Notes under the pieces: generated by a model
Seen by the model: only the letters and a program-made list of their open reading frames with translations
Told to the model about the DNA's origin: nothing
Databases searched by the model: none
Shown here: positions 59,148-64,000 of the stretch, piece by piece
Layout: every line of letters begins with the position of its first letter
Numbering within the stretch: position 1 is the stretch's first letter
Program-made: the position numbers and the translations under genes
Assembly (NCBI GenBank): GCA_964035575.1
Contig: OZ037934.1
Span: 806,001-870,000, forward strand
DNA length: 64,000 nt
Direction: 5' to 3'
Origin: Rhynchopus sp. YZ270_cl-10
Taxonomy: Eukaryota; Euglenozoa; Diplonemea; Diplonemida; Diplonemidae

Positions 59148-59261
59148 ATGTCTGACACTACCATCGATGTGTCACTTGAGGATGAATATGCAAGTGCCAA
59201 AGCGCACGTGGCGCATGTGCACGCACCATCGGCAGGTGGCGCTCTTTTCGGAGATCACTGA
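59148..59261 (+). CDS. Short ORF, possible first exon
   Basis: The ATG follows a CCCGTTAAGT leader: MSDTTIDVSLEDEYASAKAH ... GALFGDH and stop. The start (MSDTTIDV) and leader are in the style of the coiled-coil genes upstream. The bases after the stop, in another frame, read ATSKLVRRVRELDGDLVATL, which looks coding, so a splice or a shift between them is likely (GTAAGT is present at 59,271). Weak evidence only. Confidence 0.25.
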   Translation: MSDTTIDVSLEDEYASAKAHVAHVHAPSAGGALFGDH

Positions 59262-59423
59262 CGCAACAAGTAAGTTAGTTCGTCGTGTTCGTGAACTTGA
59301 TGGCGACTTGGTAGCGACACTGAGGATGTTGAGGAGGCTGTTGAGGACGCTGAGTTGGGTCTGTATTTTGGAGACGATCGCGAAGCCAAGATGTACCGTG
59401 CCCAAATCACCGAGTTCATTTGG

Positions 59424-59588
59424 GGGTTCATTTTTTTTTACAGGGGTTCATTTTTTTTTACAGGGGTTCATTTTTTTTTACAGGGGTTCATTTTTTTTTA
59501 CAGGGGTTCATTTTTTTTTACAGGGGTTCATTTTTTTTTACACAGGGGTTCATTTTTTTTTACACAGGGGTTCATTTTTTTTTACACA
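59424..59588. repeat. 20-22-bp tandem array (GGGTTCATTTTTTTTTACA)
   Basis: Eight to nine units of AGGGGTTCATTTTTTTTTAC; the last three are two bases longer (CACAGG). Each unit ends in T9-ACAG, so each looks like a splice-acceptor site, which is curious in a short intergenic stretch. Confidence 0.9.
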
Positions 59589-59741
59589 AAAAACTATGTT
59601 AAGACGAAATCCTACCGATGTGCCTACATGGGGCGTCCCCCGTCAGTAGTGCGCCAGATGAGGGGCACGAAGCGAAATGCGGTGAAAGGTGCAGGCCTGT
59701 TTTGCAGCAGGTCTGGAGAGTTGTGGCAACTCGTCTGCTGA

Positions 59742-60520
59742 GCGTGTGAAGTATCAAGGCAGAGGTTCGCTGTTCAAGTAAAACCTACCCTGGTCATCCT
59801 CTGCCTGTCTTGGTTTCTGTCGTGATTGTTTGTGTTTGTGGGCGGGATCAGATGGGTGGAGGGTGTTTACTTTGTGTTTAGCTCGGAGAAGTGGCTTACC
59901 CGCCCACTCTCTGTTATTTATTCAGTGTCATTTTTTCATTCATCCCCAAAGTTTGTAGACAGAGTCAAGACCACCTTGGCCAAAAGGGTTTTTTCACCAC
60001 ACTTTTCTTTTGCTTCCATTCGTGGAAGCGTTTGCTTTTCTTCTGTTCCTGGCCTGACGTGTGTTCAACAGGTGTGCTATTTTTACCAAGTGGAATCCAT
60101 TTTTCTTTTTCCAGGGGAGGCACTAAAACAAACCATTCTGCAGACAACAAAGCAAAGGCAATGTGTTTTTTATTCTCCCTTCCCTTCTTTTAAGTAAGGA
60201 GGATTAGGTCTTCTTTTTTTCCTTTTTTTGCCCCAGAAGTGTGACGCCTGTGTATTCAAATTGATCAAAAAGAATAAAAAACAAACACATAATGCAGTTT
60301 CTTGTTTTGTATAAAACTCTGTTGGCTCTACCGTACTCTTCGCCCGCCTTTTATACAAAACTTGAAACACCGACCATTTTTGGTCATCATTTTTTCCTTT
60401 TCATTTTTCCATTTCCTTTTTCCTTTTCCATTTCCTGTTCATTTTATTGTCTTTATTGTCTTCTCCATTTCTTCCTTTTTCCTTTCTATTCTCATAAAAA
60501 ACTAGTCCAAGTACAAAAAA
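59742..60520. other. Spacer; T-rich, one short inverted pair
   Basis: TTTGTATAAAAC at 60,306 and its near-inverse TTTTATACAAAAC at 60,350 flank 40 bases. The rest is pyrimidine-rich without a gene. Confidence 0.4.
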
Positions 60521-60550
60521 GAGAAAAAAAAAAAAAAAAAAAAAAAAAAA

Positions 60551-60708
60551 ACCCGCAAACCCGCAAACCCGCAAACCCGCAAACCCGCAAACCCGCAAAC
60601 CCGCAAACCCGCAAACCCGCAAACCCGCAAACCCGCAAACCCGCAAACCCGCAAACCCGCAAACCCGCAAACCCGCAAACCCGCAAACCCGCAAACCCGC
60701 AAACCCGC
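60551..60708. repeat. (ACCCGCAA)n array, about 19 units
   Basis: A perfect octamer array directly after an A-run of about 30. Open frames on both strands are artefacts. Confidence 0.95.
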
Positions 60709-61502
60709 ACAAGAAGAAAGCTCGCTAAAATGTAGGAGGCTGGTGTGGTTGTGAACAGAACTTATTTTTTATTGTCTGAAGGTTTTGCATTTTTACAAAT
60801 GTGAATGCCGAAAAAATTGAATAGAAAAATGAATTAAACTTGGCTCACCCCTCATTTACAGAACTCTTGTCCTTTGAGTTCCTTTTTTCACTCCTTTAGT
60901 TTTTCATTTTTACCTTGTGAAGGTCAATTTCAATTTTTCATTTTTCAAAACCACCACAGGTAAGCACGAGACCCACCATTGTTGTTGTTGATTTTGTTGT
61001 GCGTTATTGTTGTTTTCCCCTTTGGGTGTCAGTCAGTCGGGTCAGGTCACACTTACTGAAGTTCTCAAAATTTTTCACCAAAAAGAAAACTACTAAAAAG
61101 ATTATGGAACTTCCTTTTTATTTGTTTGTGTGTTACAGAGGAAACGGCTCACTCAATCCCCTCCTTCTCCTCCCCTCCCCTCCCCAAGACAAAGCAAAAT
61201 AAAACTACACCGGTAGACAGAGCAACCCTCCCGTCCCATCCCCTCCCCTTTTCCTTTTGGGAAAAATTGCACTCACATACTACCCTTTTGCTTATTTGCA
61301 GGGAAGTGTTGGTTGTAGTTGTCCCACATGCTTTCTATTTTAGTGCCACTAACTGTGTTTTCAGGCACTGTCTTGCCAGTACAATAGTAAAGTGCCCTTG
61401 TCTGGACATCTAGCTGTTTACATACTCGCTTGACTAGTAAGTACCCCCTCTGTCACTGGATGTAGATAAAAAAAGCGAGCCTAGGGCTAAGTTGAACAAC
61501 AC

Positions 61503-61548
<46 letters not shown>

Positions 61549-61620
61549 CCTCATTTCTCTTTTGTGTGAGCACTTTTGTACTCACACACCAAAAACAGGT
61601 GAACTATTTCTCAAAAAACT
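60709..61620. other. Intergenic before the two-exon gene; A43 run
   Basis: No gene. 61,504-61,546 is an uninterrupted A-run of about 43, flanked by AACACC and CCCCTCATTTC. CT-rich tracts at 61,160-61,190 and 61,230-61,258. TTACAG at 61,133 and other AGs are possible acceptors. The leader CACACACCAAAAACAGGTG precedes the next gene. Confidence 0.45.
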
Positions 61621-62185
61621 ATGAACACCATGAAGATTAAGCGGAAGCCAGTGCCCTTTGTGCAGAAGAAAGATGCACCAAGCATGTTGGCGGTGTTCAA
61701 TGTGCAGGATCAAGCTCCTCATGAGAATGAGGAATTGCCACCAATTCCAGTGTGCTCCCAGAAGAAGGAGACAGTACTAACGAAGGTACAGGAGCAAGGC
61801 GTTAAAACAGAGGAGCAAACTCAGAAGGACTCTGTGCTTCCGTCAGAACAGGCCGCAGCATTGGAAATTCCTGTTTCTGCAGAAAGCTTTTCCTCAGTGA
61901 CTGAAGAGCTGAAAGAGGTGAAACAGACTGTCTCAGATCTCAAGAAACAGCTGAACGAAGTGTTCCTTCTGTGTCAGGACATGAAAAAGGTATGTATCAA
62001 CTTTTCAAGTATCACTTTCAACAACTCAAACTCAACAGGAGCTAGACAGAAAGAGAAAGCGCGAAGCAGCAGAAGACGAAAAAATGGAAAAGACGTGTTA
62101 TGCTCACGAATGCTCTAGTACTTGGAGGGGAAGGGAATTTCAACACAAAGGTGCTCTTTTCCAGCACAATAAAGCACATCATTAG
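61621..62185 (+). CDS. Two-exon coiled-coil protein with Cys/His tail
   Basis: Exon 1 is 61,621-61,989 and exon 2 is 62,039-62,185, split by a 49-nt intron (GTATGT...CAACAG), phase 0, 171 residues. Residues 1-75 are Lys/Gln/Glu-rich and probably disordered (MNTMKIKRKPVPFVQKKDAP); 90-123 form a coiled coil (VTEELKEVKQTVSDLKKQLN). Exon 2 gives a basic stretch ELDRKRKREAAEDEKMEKTC followed by a degenerate zinc-finger-like end with Cys at two sites and several His (HKGALFQHNKAHH). If the intron is retained, the frame instead ends with CSRML. The zinc-finger reading is weak but echoes the finger gene downstream. AT-richer codons than genes left of 53 kb. Function unknown. Confidence 0.65.
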
Positions 62186-62513
62186 AGAATAATTTTTTTT
62201 TTTTCGTTTGGGGGTATTTCTTATCGCAGAGAATGTGCAAATTACTTCTTCCTGCGCAAAAATATGGGTTCCCCTTTTTTTAATGCACATGCAGATTGGT
62301 TTTAATTTTTGTCAAAATTTTCAAGATCATTTTTTAATTATTTTTTTTTGAAAACTTAGTTGTGAGACTTTTTTATTTTCCTTCTTGAAAACTCAAAACT
62401 TTCTCCCACCCACCATTTTATATTTTCTACAATACAATTTCTAGCAATTTATCACAACTATTCAAAACTAACATAACAGTGGTCTGGGTACTTTACTTTT
62501 TGCAAAAAAAAAA
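62186..62513. other. AT-rich intergenic spacer
   Basis: T-runs and A-runs; no gene or repeat identified. Confidence 0.5.
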
Positions 62514-62605
62514 ATGAAAAGACAACGAAAGCGAGGAAAGATCTGATGATGGGCACACTAATAAGAAGGCTAATACAAAGACAACATAAGCTGAAGAGGG
62601 AAACA
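62514..62605 (+). pseudogene. Decayed duplicate of the zinc-finger gene's start
   Basis: ATGAAAAGACAACGAAAGCG, GATCTGATGATGGGC, AATAAGAAGGCTAATACAAAG and ACAACATAAGCTGAAGAGG follow the first ~85 bases of the gene at 62,718 (ATGAAAAGGCAACGTAGTGA, TCTGCGGATGGGC) with many changes and early stops. It is a broken tandem copy about 200 bp upstream. Confidence 0.6.
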
Positions 62606-62717
62606 CTTCCCCAAAACGAAAGAGAGTTTAATGAGAATTAATATTTCTATTCACATTGTTTCCCAGATTCCTTCTTTCTTCACATACATTAGCATAGGAA
62701 CACATGGCATAAATAAT

Positions 62718-64000
62718 ATGAAAAGGCAACGTAGTGAGAGCGGGTCTGCGGATGGGCGTGCTGACAAAAAGCCTAAGACAACAAAAGAAGCAACACAGGA
62801 GGCAGAAGAAGATGATACAGAAGCTTTTCAAAAACAGACTGGAGAGGATGATGAAGAAAAGGAAAAAACAGAAGATGAGCGCAATGAACCTACAACAGTA
62901 GAATGCAGTACAAAACGGAAGAGGGGAGATGATGAACCAAGAAGTGCGCAGGAGCAGAAACCTTTCATTTGTGAAAACTGTGGTGCCAGCTTTGCAGTAG
63001 ATAAACAGCTCAAAGCACACAAAAAAGGCTCAAAAAAATGCAAAAAAACGTGTCCAAAGTGCAGAATTACGTTTTCTAATTTCCTTGAGAGGCACAATCA
63101 TCAGAAGGGCTGCACAGGTGGGTTTCAGGAAGCACCTTCTACTCCTTCTCCTCAGGAAGCACCTTCTACTCCTGATGTGCCACCCCCCAAGAAGCAAAAA
63201 CTGGATAAGACTTCAGACGGCCGTTTCAAATGTCCTAATTGCGATGCTACATACAAACGTATTCACAAATTGACGGAGCATCTGAAAAAATGTCAACCTG
63301 CCTGTACTCTTTGTAGGCGCAGTTTTTCATCACCTCTGCAGGCACAGAAGGAAAATCATGCGTGCTTAGGAAAACTTTGCTGTGAGCACTGTGGGGAAGA
63401 ATTCACCGAGGTTAAAAACATGAAATCACATGCAGCAACCTGCGAAAAAACATGTCCGTACTGCTATGCACAGTTTGCAGAGGTAAATATTCTACTGAAA
63501 CACATCACACAATACTGCCTGAGGTTCAAAACTCTCAATTGCAAAATGGACTATCTTTCATACATTTTGCTTGGACAGGATGAGAGAGAGTTACAAAAGG
63601 AGAATGTGAGTGCTATAACACCTGCACTGTCTGCTAGTGTTGCAGCAGTTTTGTGTTTGGCAGCCATAGAACTTCCCCAGTACTTTGACTTCAACGATTA
63701 CACACCGCCGTTATTTTCCTGGCTGTTCCATTCAGCTGAAGTATTTCGCATTTCGGCGTTAAGGACTTCTTCAAGGCCATACTATGCCACACAGGATAAT
63801 CTGCTAAGGTTCCAAAAAGTGCTGCTGTGGTCACACATAAATGTTCCCTTGATTAAGGACAACAAACCAAAATCTCACACCTTCAACGACTGTGTGGTCG
63901 ACATCATGCAAAAAAAATGGGATCTCAGAAAGCTAAAGTCACTTGAAACAAAAAGGCAGCAGACGTATACCAAACTTGATGAGCTTGAGGAGGTTAAAGC
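62718..64000 (+). CDS. Six-zinc-finger protein, 5' part (runs off window)
   Basis: The frame from ATG 62,718 stays open for 427 codons to the window edge. Residues 1-80 are charged and acidic with two basic patches (DKKPKTT, TKRKRGDDEPR) that may be nuclear signals. Then come six C2H2/C2HC-type fingers: CENCGASFAVDKQLKAH, CPKCRITFSNFLERH, CPNCDATYKRIHKLTEH, CTLCRRSFSSPLQ, CEHCGEEFTEVKNMKSH and CPYCYAQFAEVNILLKH, most with Cys rather than His as last ligand. A Pro/Ser linker (QEAPSTPSPQEAPSTPDVPP) separates fingers 2 and 3. After residue 280 comes an unrecognised region (MDYLSYILLGQDERELQKEN, LPQYFDFNDYTPPLFSWLFH). Multi-finger N-termini occur in transcription factors and in several transposon ORFs, including R2-type LINEs; the missing 3' part would decide. 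AT-rich codon use differs from genes left of 53 kb. Confidence 0.7.
   Translation, partial: MKRQRSESGSADGRADKKPKTTKEATQEAEEDDTEAFQKQTGEDDEEKEKTEDERNEPTTVECSTKRKRGDDEPRSAQEQKPFICENCGASFAVDKQLKAHKKGSKKCKKTCPKCRITFSNFLERHNHQKGCTGGFQEAPSTPSPQEAPSTPDVPPPKKQKLDKTSDGRFKCPNCDATYKRIHKLTEHLKKCQPACTLCRRSFSSPLQAQKENHACLGKLCCEHCGEEFTEVKNMKSHAATCEKTCPYCYAQFAEVNILLKHITQYCLRFKTLNCKMDYLSYILLGQDERELQKENVSAITPALSASVAAVLCLAAIELPQYFDFNDYTPPLFSWLFHSAEVFRISALRTSSRPYYATQDNLLRFQKVLLWSHINVPLIKDNKPKSHTFNDCVVDIMQKKWDLRKLKSLETKRQQTYTKLDELEEVK

Noticed and set aside
60401-60735. Open frames of RVCGFAGL or NPQTRKPA repeats
   Set aside because: Translation of the (ACCCGCAA)n array and adjoining A-run; no coding evidence outside the array.
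1-64000. CRISPR arrays, rRNA or tRNA genes
   Set aside because: No spaced direct repeats with unique spacers, no GGTTCGA-type T-loops in a foldable cloverleaf, and no rRNA core sequence was noticed. The tandem arrays are contiguous, without spacers.

Overview
The window is nuclear DNA of a free-living-type protist that I cannot name to species. Evidence: spliceosomal-type introns that nearly all begin GTATG(T/C), some only about 50 nt long; single-copy genes for a molybdopterin-synthase small subunit and a Coq11-like NAD-binding protein, which imply a respiring mitochondrion; and very high repeat content. Every confident gene lies on the + strand across 64 kb, and many starts follow a pyrimidine tract ending in AG. 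That layout is what polycistronic, trans-spliced Euglenozoa (for example diplonemids) show, but this placement is inference.

Layout. 1-3.6 kb: MOCS2A-like gene and an unrecognised 318-aa gene ('F'). 5.2-16.2 kb: a mosaic locus of three ubiquitin-like + BspA-type leucine-rich-repeat genes (A, B, C) and one CR/RHS-type NTPase-nuclease relic. All four sit behind copies of the same 5' cassette, and A-C are followed by pieces of gene F and its 3' flank. A 1,029-bp hAT-type element with an 8-bp target duplication ends gene B. 17-31 kb: ERI1-like exonuclease, a divergent Ubl-LRR gene (E), an Sfi1-like centrin-binding-repeat protein, a nested-repeat island (23.9-26.0 kb), the Coq11-like gene, a 1.2-kb near-perfect foldback, and a Pro/Ser-rich gene. 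31.6-37.8 kb: a small two-exon, probably mitochondrial protein, a Pro-rich protein, a three-exon GET1/WRB-like gene, and a segmental duplication of the GET1 3' end.

37,840-49,193: one 11.35-kb DNA element with inverted ends starting CTGGGGG..., inserted at a duplicated TA. The unoccupied paralogous site is present at 36,434. It carries nested inverted repeats, palindrome arrays, simple tandem arrays, a decayed hAT transposase C-terminus and two related small ORFs, but no intact transposase that I recognise. 49.2-57.8 kb: the resumed target sequence, a fourth A-type Ubl-LRR gene (D), a Ubl + ankyrin-like gene, and an intron-rich coiled-coil gene family duplicated directly and inverted. 58-64 kb: AT-rich spacer with tandem arrays, a two-exon coiled-coil gene, and the 5' part of a six-zinc-finger gene running off the window end.

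How it fits together: conserved housekeeping genes are separated by a fast-evolving accessory layer. The most interesting parts of that layer are the large TIR element with its empty site, and the Ubl-LRR / CR locus, where different C-terminal proteins share one upstream cassette. All coordinates come from reading the sequence by eye. Family calls rest on motifs, not database searches.
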